64,000 nucleotides of DNA from CAZAMI01 sp964627805. Its GTDB lineage: Archaea; Thermoproteota; Thermoprotei_A; Sulfolobales; NBVN01. Made by a program: the position numbers and the translations under genes. The stretch spans positions 6,926-70,925 of the forward strand of contig CAZVLA010000049.1 of the NCBI GenBank assembly GCA_964627805.1. Reading direction: 5' to 3'. The notes beneath the pieces were generated by a model that saw only the letters and a list, made by a program, of their open reading frames with translations, was not told the DNA's origin and did no database searches. Shown in pieces: positions 45,080-53,944 of the stretch. Within the stretch, counting starts at the first letter, position 1. Each line of letters opens with the position of its first letter.

Positions 45080-45264
45080 TACCTACCCACCTCCTCCCTC
45101 TCCTTAATAAGCCCCATCGTAACATCAACGGCTATCCCCAGCATAATCAGCTGCACGATTATCTGGCCCCACCAGAATACCTCCGGTATGTGAGTGAATG
45201 CTAGTATCACGATTACGGTTATACATATAGCTATCACAATTAAGCTGTAGACCTCCCTCATCAC
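45079..45264 (-). CDS. Small two-helix membrane protein, probable symporter partner
   Basis: 61 aa, ATG start. Two hydrophobic helices (about 6-24 and 30-50) joined by a Pro/Trp-containing turn (FTHIPEVFWWG), ending in the charged tail KEREEVGR. Its last base is the first base of the symporter start codon, so the two are translationally coupled. The arrangement parallels small subunits that precede SSS symporters in bacteria (PanF-YhdT type), though the sequence itself was not recognised. Confidence 0.65.
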   Translation of the reverse strand: MMREVYSLIVIAICITVIVILAFTHIPEVFWWGQIIVQLIMLGIAVDVTMGLIKEREEVGR

Positions 45265-45523
45265 GGCATTAATACCTCAATATATCAATTACTACCCTGA
45301 AGTATAAAAGCATTATACACTACTAACACTATTATAGTGAACATTATTTACAATAATTACTTGACATAGAGGTTTCAACATTAAAATTACTTCTTAGTTA
45401 ACTTCTACGTGAGGGTTCTTTAAGTTATAAGTCCTTCATTTACGGAGGTCCATGAAATACTATCTCTATGGGTAGACTACCTTTAATTAACTCCCCTTCA
45501 GAGTATCTTATGGTGTCGAATTA

Positions 45524-47023
45524 TTGCCACATCAAGTGGATCGCCGTATATGGTCCCACCCCATTCTCACATTTAAGAGGAGTAGGAAAGTTAGGTTCTT
45601 CTTTAATGGAGAATTGATTGAGGGTTATGAAGGGGAAAGTATAGCAGCTGCTCTTTACGCAGTAGGTTATGACGTCTTAAGTAGGTCAGCCTATAAGCAT
45701 AGGCCGAGAGGACCTTTCTGCATGATCGGTAAGTGCAGTAGCTGTTTTGCCGTAGTTAATGGAGTCCCCAACACTAGGACATGCATAGAGCCTGTTAGGG
45801 ATGGGATCAAGGTTGAGTTTCAGGAGGGGTTAGCCAGCATACCTCAAAGTAGCCCTAGCTTCGAGGTTAAGGATGAGGAGGTAGTCGAAGATATCGACTT
45901 ACTTGTGGTAGGTGGTGGACCCGCCGGGTTATCAGCAGCTATAGCGGCTGGTGAGTTAGGGCTTAATGTGTTAATAGTTAATGAGCACTTCAGACTAGGG
46001 GGTCAGTTAGTTAAGCAGACACATAAGTTCTTCGGTTCTAAGGAGTTATTCGGTGGTTTAAGGGGGTTCCAAGTAGCTGAGGTCCTTGAGGAGAGGATAA
46101 GGAAGTTAAGGAACGTTAAGGTGCTCCTACAGACGACAGCTTACGGATTCTTCAGAGGTGGTTGGGTCGGTTTGATTAGTAAGGATAGGCTCTACAGGGT
46201 TAGGCCTAAGTACGTAGTAGTAGCTACTGGGGCGGCTGAGAGGTACCTCCCATTCCCAGGTAATGACCTCCCTGGGGTTATGGGTGCTGGCGGTGCTCAG
46301 ACATTAATGAATGAGTATGGTGTACTTCCTGGGAGGGAGGTCTTAGTTGTTGGTTCAGGTAATGTCGGGTTGATAGTGTCTTACCAGTTACTTCAAGCAG
46401 GTGCTAAGGTAGTGGGTATTGTTGAGATAATGCCTTACGTAGGTGGGTGGTTCGTACATGCAGCTAAGGTTAGGAGGTACGGAATACCCATATACGTTAG
46501 GCACACGATTAAGGAGGTTTGGGGTAGGGAGAGGGTTGAGGGAGCTACTATAGTTGAGGTTGATGAGAAGTTCAAACCCGTACCAGGTAGTGAGAAGGAT
46601 ATTAAATGTGACCTAGTACTACTCGCTATAGGCTTAACACCAGACACTAGAGTACTGGCTCAGTTAGGTGCGTTACTTAAGTGGGTACCTGAGCTAGGCG
46701 GCCTCACAGCCATTAGGACTAAGTACCTAGAGACTTCAGTACCTAACGTATTCATAGCAGGTGACGCATCAGGTATTGAGGAAGCGACGACGGCGATGCT
46801 TGAAGGCGAGATTGCGGGACTCTCCGTAGCTATTAAGGCTGGTGTAGCTCGTGAGGAGGTTGTGAGGAGGAGGGAGGAGATACTGAAGTTCCTATGGGAT
46901 GAGTATAGGCAGGCACCAGTAGTAGCTAGGGCTAGGGAGGGGAAGCTGAAGGTCACAGTAAGTGAGGAGGAGATGGAGGAGCTACGTAGGAAGTACCCAC
47001 CATACGTAACTATCGGGGGGTGA
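45524..47023 (+). CDS. FAD/NAD(P) dehydrogenase alpha subunit with N-terminal 2Fe-2S domain (sarcosine/proline dehydrogenase type)
   Basis: 499 aa, TTG start. Residues 20-105 form a ferredoxin-like 2Fe-2S domain (C66, C71, C74, C87). The flavin domain begins VVGGGPAGLSAAIAAG (about 128-143); a second dinucleotide fold is VVGSGNVGLIVSYQL, and FIAGDASGIEEATTAM closes the FAD site. HcnA/B fusions and Thermococcus-type L-proline dehydrogenase alpha subunits have this layout. It starts a four-gene operon with a 4Fe-4S protein, a BFD-type 2Fe-2S protein and a DAO-type oxidase, probably a membrane-linked amino acid dehydrogenase. Confidence 0.88.
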   Translation: MPHQVDRRIWSHPILTFKRSRKVRFFFNGELIEGYEGESIAAALYAVGYDVLSRSAYKHRPRGPFCMIGKCSSCFAVVNGVPNTRTCIEPVRDGIKVEFQEGLASIPQSSPSFEVKDEEVVEDIDLLVVGGGPAGLSAAIAAGELGLNVLIVNEHFRLGGQLVKQTHKFFGSKELFGGLRGFQVAEVLEERIRKLRNVKVLLQTTAYGFFRGGWVGLISKDRLYRVRPKYVVVATGAAERYLPFPGNDLPGVMGAGGAQTLMNEYGVLPGREVLVVGSGNVGLIVSYQLLQAGAKVVGIVEIMPYVGGWFVHAAKVRRYGIPIYVRHTIKEVWGRERVEGATIVEVDEKFKPVPGSEKDIKCDLVLLAIGLTPDTRVLAQLGALLKWVPELGGLTAIRTKYLETSVPNVFIAGDASGIEEATTAMLEGEIAGLSVAIKAGVAREEVVRRREEILKFLWDEYRQAPVVARAREGKLKVTVSEEEMEELRRKYPPYVTIGG

Positions 47024-47029
47024 GGGGGT

Positions 47030-47524
47030 ATGGATGTTCCTCAATTCAAGAGGACAGGGATAATTACTACTGAAGAGCTAAAGTCATTAGGTCTCCTACC
47101 GCCTAAGGAGAGATTAGCTAAGGGCCCAGTAGCTATTATTGAGTGCCCTGAAGAAATACCATGCAACATATGTGCCGTAGCTTGCCCTCACGGAGCCATA
47201 GTTATTGAGAAGATAAAGGATATACCAAGGATAGACTGGAGTAAGTGCGTTGGGTGTGGTTCATGCGTCGCTAAGTGCCCTGGACTAGCTATATTCGTTG
47301 TTGACCTATCAAAACCAGGTGATTACGCTTACGTAACCGTACCTCACGAGTTCCTACCTCACCCTAAGGTAGGTGATGAAGTGACTCTCCTAGGTCGTGA
47401 TGGTTCTAAGCTAGGTAGGGGTGAGGTCGTGAGGGTTTGGGAGTGGAATAAGACCTTAGTAGTTACGGTTAAGGTACCTAAGGAATTAGCTATGGAGGTG
47501 AGGGGGGTATGGGTGGAGAGGTGA
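47030..47524 (+). CDS. 4Fe-4S dicluster ferredoxin subunit
   Basis: 164 aa, ATG start 6 bp after the alpha subunit. Two clusters are indicated by ECPEEIPCNICAVACPHGAI (key CxxCxxxCP) and CVGCGSCVAKCPG. The C-terminal half is a small beta domain (EVTLLGRDGSKLGRG). In dye-linked proline/opine/sarcosine dehydrogenases, such a subunit passes electrons from the flavin to the acceptor. It overlaps the next gene by 16 bp. Confidence 0.9.
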   Translation: MDVPQFKRTGIITTEELKSLGLLPPKERLAKGPVAIIECPEEIPCNICAVACPHGAIVIEKIKDIPRIDWSKCVGCGSCVAKCPGLAIFVVDLSKPGDYAYVTVPHEFLPHPKVGDEVTLLGRDGSKLGRGEVVRVWEWNKTLVVTVKVPKELAMEVRGVWVER

Positions 47525-47823
47525 GGGAATTGAGGGAGCACCCAGCGTTTGTTTGTAGGTGTCGTGACGTAACGGTCGATGACGTCATTAAGGCGATTGA
47601 TGAGGGTTGTAGGGATCTTGAGTGCTTGAAGAGGAGGTTAGGCATAGGTATGGGTCCGTGCCAAGGTAGGACATGCATACCTATAGTACTCGGTATTCTA
47701 GCTAGGAGGCTAGGTAAGAGGCATGATGAGATAGAATTACCAACTATTAGGGCACCTATAATACCCATACCGATTGAGTACTTCCTTAAGTCCATAGATG
47801 TTAAGGAGGTGAGTAAGTCATGA
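47509..47823 (+). CDS. BFD-like [2Fe-2S] protein (dehydrogenase small subunit)
   Basis: 104 aa. The cluster ligands are VCRCRDV (C16, C18) and GPCQGRTC (C51, C56), the CxC...CxxxxC order of bacterioferredoxin-associated ferredoxins and of the C-terminal part of HcnB/SoxA. GTG/ATG start within the end of the ferredoxin gene. It overlaps the beta-subunit gene by 4 bp. Here a domain usually fused to the alpha subunit is a separate protein. Confidence 0.88.
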   Translation: MGGEVRELREHPAFVCRCRDVTVDDVIKAIDEGCRDLECLKRRLGIGMGPCQGRTCIPIVLGILARRLGKRHDEIELPTIRAPIIPIPIEYFLKSIDVKEVSKS

Positions 47824-48980
47824 GGAGGGAGGTTAATGTATTAATAATAGGTGCTGGGATATCCGGGTTATCAATAGCTTATAGCCTAATTAAGCGGGGG
47901 GTTAAGGACGTACTAGTAGTTGATAAGTCATACATTAGTGCCGGCTCAACAGGTAGGTGCGCAACAGGTATTAGAGCATCATTCACATCCAAAGAGCACG
48001 TAGTACTCATGAAGAGGGGCATTGAGTTATGGAAGGAGTACGCATCAAGTGAGTTAGGTAGGGAGGGGCTGTATTACGACCAATCAGGGTATGTATGGGT
48101 CGCTAGGAAGGAGGAGAGTGTTGAATTCTTCAGTAAGTTAACTAGGCTACATAACAGCTTAGGAGTACCTACTAGATTATTAAGTATTGATGAGCTTAAG
48201 GAGTTAGTACCCACGCTAAATACGGAGTTAGTAGCTGGTGCTATGCTAGACCCAACAGCAGGTAAGTCCTACCCATTCGACACGATATTCGCCCTACTGA
48301 AGTACGTGACGAGGAACAGTGTTGAGGTAGTTACTCATGCTGAAGCTAAGAAACTAATCGTGAAGTCAGGTAAGGTCGTTGGTGCTGAGATCGAAGGTAC
48401 TGAGGTTAGGGCTGAGTACGTAGTAGTTGCTGCAGGATCTGGTAGTAGGGACTTACTAAAGACGGTAGGTATTGACTTACCAATAAGTAACATACCTAGA
48501 CACGCACTAATAACTGAGCCCTACAGAGAAGCGTTTAAGCCATTAGTTATTGACTGGGACACTCCAGGTGTTCCATACGTAGTCCAGTCTAAGGAGGGAG
48601 GCTTCTTCATGGGTAGGGACATTGAGGAGGAGGCTGAGCTACCACTAACTTCACAGAGGATTGACTTCATACCTAAGGTCGTTAAGCCCCTAACTCAGCT
48701 ATTCCCGTGGCTACGTAACGTTAGGGTACTTAGGTACTGGGTAGGGTACTACGTAACAACACCTGATCACCACCCGATTTACGGTCCTTTCGAGGAGGTC
48801 GAGAATCTCTACGTAGCAACGGGGTTCAGCGGTCATGGTTACATGATGGGTCCAGTAACTGGTGAGTTAATAGCTAACTGGATACTTGATGGTAAACCAG
48901 GAATACCTGAGGCTGAGAGGTTAGTACCTAGTAGGTTTAAGGTAGGTGCGCTAATTAAGGAATTAGCGGTTGTTGGCTAG
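47820..48980 (+). CDS. FAD-dependent oxidoreductase, DAO family (sarcosine/proline dehydrogenase beta)
   Basis: 386 aa, ATG start. LIIGAGISGLSIAYSL (8-23) is the ADP-binding beta-alpha-beta; SAGSTGRCATGIRASF follows, and the C-terminal YYVTTPDHHPIYGP and TGFSGHGYMMGP are the flavin and substrate motifs of glycine/sarcosine/proline oxidases. It oxidises a secondary amine amino acid such as L- or D-proline, hydroxyproline or sarcosine. With the three preceding genes and the divergent SSS symporter it forms an uptake-and-oxidation module. Confidence 0.9.
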   Translation: MRREVNVLIIGAGISGLSIAYSLIKRGVKDVLVVDKSYISAGSTGRCATGIRASFTSKEHVVLMKRGIELWKEYASSELGREGLYYDQSGYVWVARKEESVEFFSKLTRLHNSLGVPTRLLSIDELKELVPTLNTELVAGAMLDPTAGKSYPFDTIFALLKYVTRNSVEVVTHAEAKKLIVKSGKVVGAEIEGTEVRAEYVVVAAGSGSRDLLKTVGIDLPISNIPRHALITEPYREAFKPLVIDWDTPGVPYVVQSKEGGFFMGRDIEEEAELPLTSQRIDFIPKVVKPLTQLFPWLRNVRVLRYWVGYYVTTPDHHPIYGPFEEVENLYVATGFSGHGYMMGPVTGELIANWILDGKPGIPEAERLVPSRFKVGALIKELAVVG

Positions 48981-48998
48981 GGCTACACTACATAGTAG

Positions 48999-49535
48999 TT
49001 ACTCCTTAGGTACTAACCTAGCTATTTCATACGGCTTGACTAGCGATATAGTAGCTTTCCTCGATACTTTCATGTACTTAACTACTCTAATGTATATCAC
49101 CCAATCAGGATTCTCTAAGTTAACAGGCCTAGGTACGTACTTAGCTATCTCTCGTATAGAGTCTATGGTGTGCATCCTAACCCTAGCACCGTCCTCCCTA
49201 ACCCTAAATAAGTGTCCCTCAAGGGTTATTCTGAATGTTGAGTCCTTAGGTATCTTAGGTACTAATTCCTTAACTACTTCACAAACTCTATCAATTAATG
49301 GTTCAGTAACGTAGTCGACAGGTACTACCCTTATTATTGGTGTTGAAGCGTTACTTAAGTACTCCCTAAGCTTCCTAGCTACTTCGTGGGGATCACCCTT
49401 AACCTTATACAGAATTACCGACTGGTAAGCAGATACGAATACAGCATCAAGACCCAGCACTTGCCTTACTTGGTTCCTGGCCCATCCGTAGTTATTGAGT
49501 CCAGGCTCATGAATTACTATTAAGTTAAACTCCAC
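48999..49535 (-). CDS. THUMP-domain RNA-binding protein (COG1818/Tan1-like)
   Basis: 178 aa, ATG start. The N-terminal half is a ferredoxin-like fold and the C-terminal half a THUMP domain (FRITLEGHLFRVREDGARV, about 102-120; then NPDWVIYIRVV). It lacks a methyltransferase domain. Yeast Tan1, its relative, is the RNA-binding partner of the tRNA acetyltransferase that makes N4-acetylcytidine at position 12; a similar helper role is possible. Promoter CTTATAAAGG about 40 bp upstream is read on either strand. Confidence 0.85.
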   Translation of the reverse strand: MEFNLIVIHEPGLNNYGWARNQVRQVLGLDAVFVSAYQSVILYKVKGDPHEVARKLREYLSNASTPIIRVVPVDYVTEPLIDRVCEVVKELVPKIPKDSTFRITLEGHLFRVREDGARVRMHTIDSIREIAKYVPRPVNLENPDWVIYIRVVKYMKVSRKATISLVKPYEIARLVPKE

Positions 49536-49640
49536 TACCTAGCCCCTAAGGAGGTGGTGGGAGAACTTATAAAGGTAGTTCTTAAAACAAGTTGTGTACT
49601 GCCATAACTTACTTTATTCATGAAAAAGCCCTTTAGTAGT

Positions 49641-50318
49641 TTAGGGATGTGCCTCAGCAGACTTCTCTCCAGCCTGAGCTGACGGTACAGTAGCTGGTAG
49701 GGTTGGGAACTCCTCCTTCATACGCTGCTCAGCAACTACCTTAGCCTCCTCAAGTATCTTCCTAGCCTCAGCTGACGTTGGTATGCTTATGTCTCCATAC
49801 CCTACTATACTCCCTGCCTCCATAACGGTCTCCTGAAGTATGTCCTGTACCTCACCTAACTCAATCCCTAACTCAGGTAGTACGGTCTTAATAGCTGCTC
49901 TAACATCCTTAACTACACCGATTACTGGTGCTAAGTAGTACACTATCTCACCGATCTCCCTAATGGACTCAATCCTAAGCGCTATGTGCTCAAGGGCTAC
50001 CTGAACCATTAGTAATGACTTAGCTACCTTCCTAAGCTCAGCTATCTCGTTAGCGTACATAGTTGCCCTAGCATTGTCCTTACTCATTATAGCATCAACT
50101 ACCCTCTCAAAGAGCTCTTGATCCCTAGCCTTAAGCCTCTCTAGGTATACCTCAAGCCTCCTAACCATAGTGTTTATCTTGTAGTGAGCCATAGCTAACC
50201 TAAACCTTAGTGGCTTCTCCCTACCGAATACCTTCCTAAGCGCATCACCTAAGGTCTTCTCCTTACCCCTCCACTCCTTACCGAAGTCCTTAAGGGCTGA
50301 CATACGCACATACACCAA
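49641..50318 (-). CDS. ESCRT-III / Snf7-family protein (CdvB paralog)
   Basis: 225 aa; the frame opens with TTG, but ATG at 50303 (MSALKDFGKEWRG) is the likelier start. Long amphipathic helices fill residues about 40-185, with the Snf7 alpha1-alpha2 hairpin rich in Arg (MAHYKINTMVRRLEVYLERL, key RRLEVYLERL) and an acidic helix (ILEEAKVVAEQRMKEEF). The tail is short and Pro/Ala rich. No CdvB winged-helix tail is visible, so it resembles CdvB1-3 paralogs. These proteins polymerise on membranes in cell division and vesicle budding. It stands next to the pilus-like locus, read divergently. Confidence 0.87.
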   Translation of the reverse strand: MVYVRMSALKDFGKEWRGKEKTLGDALRKVFGREKPLRFRLAMAHYKINTMVRRLEVYLERLKARDQELFERVVDAIMSKDNARATMYANEIAELRKVAKSLLMVQVALEHIALRIESIREIGEIVYYLAPVIGVVKDVRAAIKTVLPELGIELGEVQDILQETVMEAGSIVGYGDISIPTSAEARKILEEAKVVAEQRMKEEFPTLPATVPSAQAGEKSAEAHP

Positions 50319-50426
50319 TAACTACCTAAGACCAAGCGAAAACTTAAAAAAGGAGAGACTACTGAATCCACCTATACCAACGTACTTATTTCCTACCTTA
50401 AGATAATGTATAGATGAGGGACCGAA

Positions 50427-50900
50427 TTGATTAGGAAGGCTGTCGCCATTAATGTAGCTGCCGTAGTACTTATTCTAGTAACTGTAGTCATAGGTTTGGC
50501 CCTATACGCCATAACATGGAGGCCAGTAACAGGGGCTAAACCACCGGAAAGAGCTAATACTTTATTAGTTATTGAGCATACATCATATAATGGGACCCAC
50601 ATAATACTCTATGTTAGGAACGAAGGACCGAGTAAGGTATTCATATCTAGAGCATACATAACCACACCTAACGGAACCGTACTAATAGCTGAGTACCCAC
50701 CTAAACCACATCAACTAAACATAACCAACGATACGGGAGGTAAGCCCGTAGTATACCCCAACAACACAGTAGTACAGGTAGTTATTGGGGACTTCCTTGT
50801 AAGTCCCTACAAAAACTTCATAGAGCATAGGTCGTACTACGGCATTAAGATAGTAGCTAATGACGGAAGCGAGACATCCTCCTCAGTATTCATACCGTAA
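50427..50900 (+). CDS. Pilin-like protein with FlaG/archaellin-type beta domain
   Basis: 157 aa, TTG start. The N-terminal LIRKAVAINVAAVVLILVTVV is a type IV pilin-like hydrophobic helix after a short basic head (IRK). The beta domain carries ILYVRNEGPSKVFISRAYI (about 60-78), the same Y-V-+-N-x-G pattern as in the proteins at 51033 and 57461. A cleavage site is less clear than in the neighbour (no KG/RG). First gene of the pilus-like locus; a T-run (50926-50931) may end its transcript. Confidence 0.75.
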   Translation: MIRKAVAINVAAVVLILVTVVIGLALYAITWRPVTGAKPPERANTLLVIEHTSYNGTHIILYVRNEGPSKVFISRAYITTPNGTVLIAEYPPKPHQLNITNDTGGKPVVYPNNTVVQVVIGDFLVSPYKNFIEHRSYYGIKIVANDGSETSSSVFIP

Positions 50901-50925
50901 CACGTCTAAGTATCTAATCAGAGGA

Positions 50926-50931
50926 TTTTTT
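50926..50931 (+). terminator. Oligo-T transcription stop
   Basis: A run of six Ts, 26 bp after the stop codon of the pilin-like gene at 50427, in an AT-rich 132-bp gap. Archaeal RNA polymerases stop at such runs. It would separate this gene from the next pilin, which has its own AT-rich promoter (ATTTTATTA, about 50993-51001). Confidence 0.4.
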
Positions 50932-51032
50932 ACAATCTGTCGAAAACTAACTAACTAGTCTTAAGTTAGGTAATTAAATTCAGAAAAGCCAATTTTATTA
51001 ACTACTACTCAAAAATACTCAAGGGTAAGAAC

Positions 51033-51554
51033 ATGAAAGTAGTAAAGCTTAGGAAAGGTATTTCACCAATAATAGCGACCGTACTGCTCATACTAATAGC
51101 GATAGCCACAGGCATAGTGATATATGCCTTCATGGCGGGGTGGATAGGAACAAGATTCAGCACGACCTCAGGGCCTCAGGCAGTACTTGTTGCTGAGTCA
51201 GGATATTACAACGCGACGAAAGGTTACTTCGTGATTTACGTAAGGAACGACGGTAGTAGGGATACCAACATAAGTAGGGTCTACGTAATTGATAATGCAG
51301 GTAATTCATACTTAATAAATTCAGTCAGTAGGAATACATCACTAAGCAGCTTAAGTACCGCAGCTGTGGGTGAATTAACATATTCACCAACTGGAGCAAC
51401 CTACCTAATACCAGCTAAGGTACCCGCTAATGGTTCAGCAATACCTGTAGCAGTGTATACAGATAATTCACCAAGTATTACTAGAGGGTACGTATATACA
51501 ATAAAGCTCATAGGTACTGATGGAAGTGAAGTCACTATCAGAATAAGAGCATAA
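51033..51554 (+). CDS. Type IV pilin / archaellin-like protein, class III signal peptide
   Basis: 173 aa, ATG start. The signal peptide MKVVKLRKG is followed by ISPIIATVLLILIAIATGIV, an archaellin-type helix; peptidase PibD/FlaK would cut after RKG. The beta domain has FVIYVRNDGSRDTNISRVYV (about 68-87). It could be a structural pilin or archaellin subunit. Separate promoter and an oligo-T run (51575-51579) suggest a monocistronic, highly expressed unit, as expected for a major filament subunit. Confidence 0.88.
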   Translation: MKVVKLRKGISPIIATVLLILIAIATGIVIYAFMAGWIGTRFSTTSGPQAVLVAESGYYNATKGYFVIYVRNDGSRDTNISRVYVIDNAGNSYLINSVSRNTSLSSLSTAAVGELTYSPTGATYLIPAKVPANGSAIPVAVYTDNSPSITRGYVYTIKLIGTDGSEVTIRIRA

Positions 51555-51574
51555 TAACTCTATATAATAAACTG

Positions 51575-51579
51575 TTTTT
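51575..51579 (+). terminator. Oligo-T transcription stop after pilin gene
   Basis: Five Ts 21 bp after the pilin stop codon in the 146-bp gap before the ATPase gene. Placed by position and base run only; no hairpin is needed in archaea. Confidence 0.35.
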
Positions 51580-51700
51580 AGAGCTTAATCCCATAATAAC
51601 ATATTTAGTACCTGCTTTCCACACGTTATCGTTTTAGATCCTAGATATCAATTATTCTTAGGGTGTAACCCAGTACTAAGTCAAGGCACGGTGAAGATTT

Positions 51701-53173
51701 GTGGATAAAGATAATGACATAAGTATGGGCTTGACTGAGGAGGTTATTGAGGAGTACTCTCTAGATGAGTTTACGAAGGTAAGGATCGTTAGGTTACCTG
51801 ATGGTTCACTTGAGTATAGGGTTATCCAGCCCGAACTTAATGAGAGGGAGTCCTTAGTTGTTGAGGATATTAGGAGGTGGTTTATTGAGGAGCTGTCTAT
51901 CGAGGATCTAGAGTCTGAGAAGGTTAAGTTACTACTTGATAAGGTAGTTAAGAAGTACGTACGTAAGAGACTAGGTAAGAAAGTGGGTGATGAAGTAATT
52001 AAGAAGATCTCGTATGTAGTTATGAGGGATTTATTAGGGTTCGGTAAGTTAGACCCGCTACTTAAGGACCCTAACATTGAGGATATTCACGTGGTAGGTA
52101 TTGGTAGGCCGGTATTCGTGTGGCATAGGCTGTATGAGAACCTACCAACGAACATATACTTCTTCGACCCTGAGGAACTTAATAGGCACTTACACAAGAT
52201 AATGCTAACCTCAGGTAAGTTCGCCAGCTTAAGTAGACCTATAGTTGACGGTACCTTACCCATGGGTTACAGAGTGCATGTAGTCCATCCAGTGATTTCC
52301 GAGTTAGGTGCTGCAATAACCATTAGGAAGTATAGGGAAGTACCCTTCACAGTAGCTGATCTAATGAAGTTCGGTACGGTATACCCTGAGCTCCTAGCCT
52401 TTCTATGGGTTGCTATGGAGCATAAGAGGTCAGTATTCATAGTTGGTGAGACAGCAGCTGGTAAGACTACATTACTTAATGCGTTAGCTACGTTAATACC
52501 TGTTAGTATGAAGGTAGTGGTTATTGAGGAGGTTAGGGAGATTAAGCTACCCCACCCTAACGTAATATACATGGTGACTAAGGAGGGTGTTGAAGGTGTT
52601 GGTAAGGTAACCCTCTTCGACTTAGTTAAGGCATCAATGAGGCAGAGACCGGACTTCATAATAGTTGGTGAGATTAGGGGTGAGGAGGCCTACGTACTAA
52701 TGCAGGCTATATCCCTAGGTCATGGAGGCTTAAGCACGATGCACGCTGAGGGCGCCGTAGCTGCTGTTAAGAGATTAATGGCGCCTCCAATGAACATACC
52801 TCCCTACCTAGTTAAGCTACTTGATGTAGTCATACACATAACTAAGGTTAGGGGGAGGGGAGGTATTAAGAGGTACGTACTCTCAGCTTCTGAGATAGCT
52901 GATATAGACCTTAAGACGGGTGAACCTTCACTTAATGTTGTTTATAAAGTTAATGTAGATATAGATGACCCTAAGGGACCTAGGGCGGACTTGGCAGTAT
53001 TCAGACCTGAGGAGTCACTTACTCTTAAGAAGATAAGTGATATTAAGGGTATACCTCTCGATAGGTTACTACTTAGTATTAAGAGGAGGGCTGAATTCCT
53101 TAGGGAATTAGTTAGTAAGAACCCAACCTATGATGAAGTCATTAATGCAATAATGACTTATAAGGAGGTATGA
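51701..53173 (+). CDS. Type IV filament assembly ATPase (ArlI/FlaI/TadA family)
   Basis: 490 aa, GTG-type start. The N-terminal domain contains PNIEDIHVVGIGRPVFVWH. Walker A is VGETAAGKTT (about 248-257), the Asp box/Walker B DFIIVGEIRGEEAY (about 318-331), and the His box GGLSTMHAEGA follows. This family powers assembly of archaella and archaeal pili. It is followed after 3 bp by the first of two platform genes. The phylogenetic type (archaellum versus Aap/Ups/bindosome pilus) is not decidable by eye. Confidence 0.92.
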   Translation: MDKDNDISMGLTEEVIEEYSLDEFTKVRIVRLPDGSLEYRVIQPELNERESLVVEDIRRWFIEELSIEDLESEKVKLLLDKVVKKYVRKRLGKKVGDEVIKKISYVVMRDLLGFGKLDPLLKDPNIEDIHVVGIGRPVFVWHRLYENLPTNIYFFDPEELNRHLHKIMLTSGKFASLSRPIVDGTLPMGYRVHVVHPVISELGAAITIRKYREVPFTVADLMKFGTVYPELLAFLWVAMEHKRSVFIVGETAAGKTTLLNALATLIPVSMKVVVIEEVREIKLPHPNVIYMVTKEGVEGVGKVTLFDLVKASMRQRPDFIIVGEIRGEEAYVLMQAISLGHGGLSTMHAEGAVAAVKRLMAPPMNIPPYLVKLLDVVIHITKVRGRGGIKRYVLSASEIADIDLKTGEPSLNVVYKVNVDIDDPKGPRADLAVFRPEESLTLKKISDIKGIPLDRLLLSIKRRAEFLRELVSKNPTYDEVINAIMTYKEV

Positions 53174-53176
53174 GCT

Positions 53177-53944
53177 GTGCTGAGTAAGTACTATTTAGGG
53201 AGGAGTAAACTACTTCATTACGCAGCAGCATCAATACCTATAGCTATGGGGTCATTTCCTCTAATACTTGTTTTACTAGGTGGTGGTAAGGCTAGGTTCG
53301 GTAAGGGAGTCATTACATTGCCTGAGGCCTTAGTCGTTGAGTTAGTAATGGCTACGATAGGTGTAGCTATAATCCTACTGCCTCGTTTCATGCTCAGTAG
53401 TGAGTTAGATAAACTCAATCTAAGGCTACCCTACATAGTACTTAAGATGAAGACAATGATAGCAGCTGGCGAACCCCCACTTAAGGCTTTTGAGGAGGTT
53501 GTTAAGGATGTTAAGTTAGGGATCTTAGACTTAATACTTAAGGAGATCCTACTAGGTACGCCACCAGCTGAAGCAGTTAGTAAGGTACAGAAATTAGTTG
53601 GTAAGAACCCAGCATTCGATGTTCTGAAGAGGGTCATGACGGCTATTGAGATGGGTGGTGAGAGTACGTCTATGTTCCTTAAGGATGAGTTTGAGGGATT
53701 AATGAGTGATAAGGATGCCGAGTTAAGGAAGGCAATTGAGAACCTCTCAGTAATTGTTGAGCTGTACATGAGTATGGGTGTCTTCGCTCCAGTACTAGGT
53801 ATTATAATGCTCTCATCATTAGCGATACTTAGTGGGGCTAACGTTACGCCATTAATAATGCTACTAGTATTCATCGCAATACCGATATTCTCGGTATTCT
53901 CAGCAGTAATGGCTAAGAAAATGGTTGAGAGGGCCCTACTATGA
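53177..53944 (+). CDS. Filament platform membrane protein, first part (T2SSF/TadC-like)
   Basis: 255 aa, CTG/GTG-type start 3 bp after the ATPase gene. Helices lie at about 20-40, 55-75 and, near the C-terminus, 195-245, around a cytoplasmic helical T2SSF domain (KMKTMIAAGEPPLKAFEEVV; GKNPAFDVLKRVMTAIEMGG). Archaeal ArlJ normally has two such domains in one chain of about 500 aa; here the second is a separate gene overlapping by 4 bp. It anchors the ATPase and the growing filament. Confidence 0.85.
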   Translation: MLSKYYLGRSKLLHYAAASIPIAMGSFPLILVLLGGGKARFGKGVITLPEALVVELVMATIGVAIILLPRFMLSSELDKLNLRLPYIVLKMKTMIAAGEPPLKAFEEVVKDVKLGILDLILKEILLGTPPAEAVSKVQKLVGKNPAFDVLKRVMTAIEMGGESTSMFLKDEFEGLMSDKDAELRKAIENLSVIVELYMSMGVFAPVLGIIMLSSLAILSGANVTPLIMLLVFIAIPIFSVFSAVMAKKMVERALL

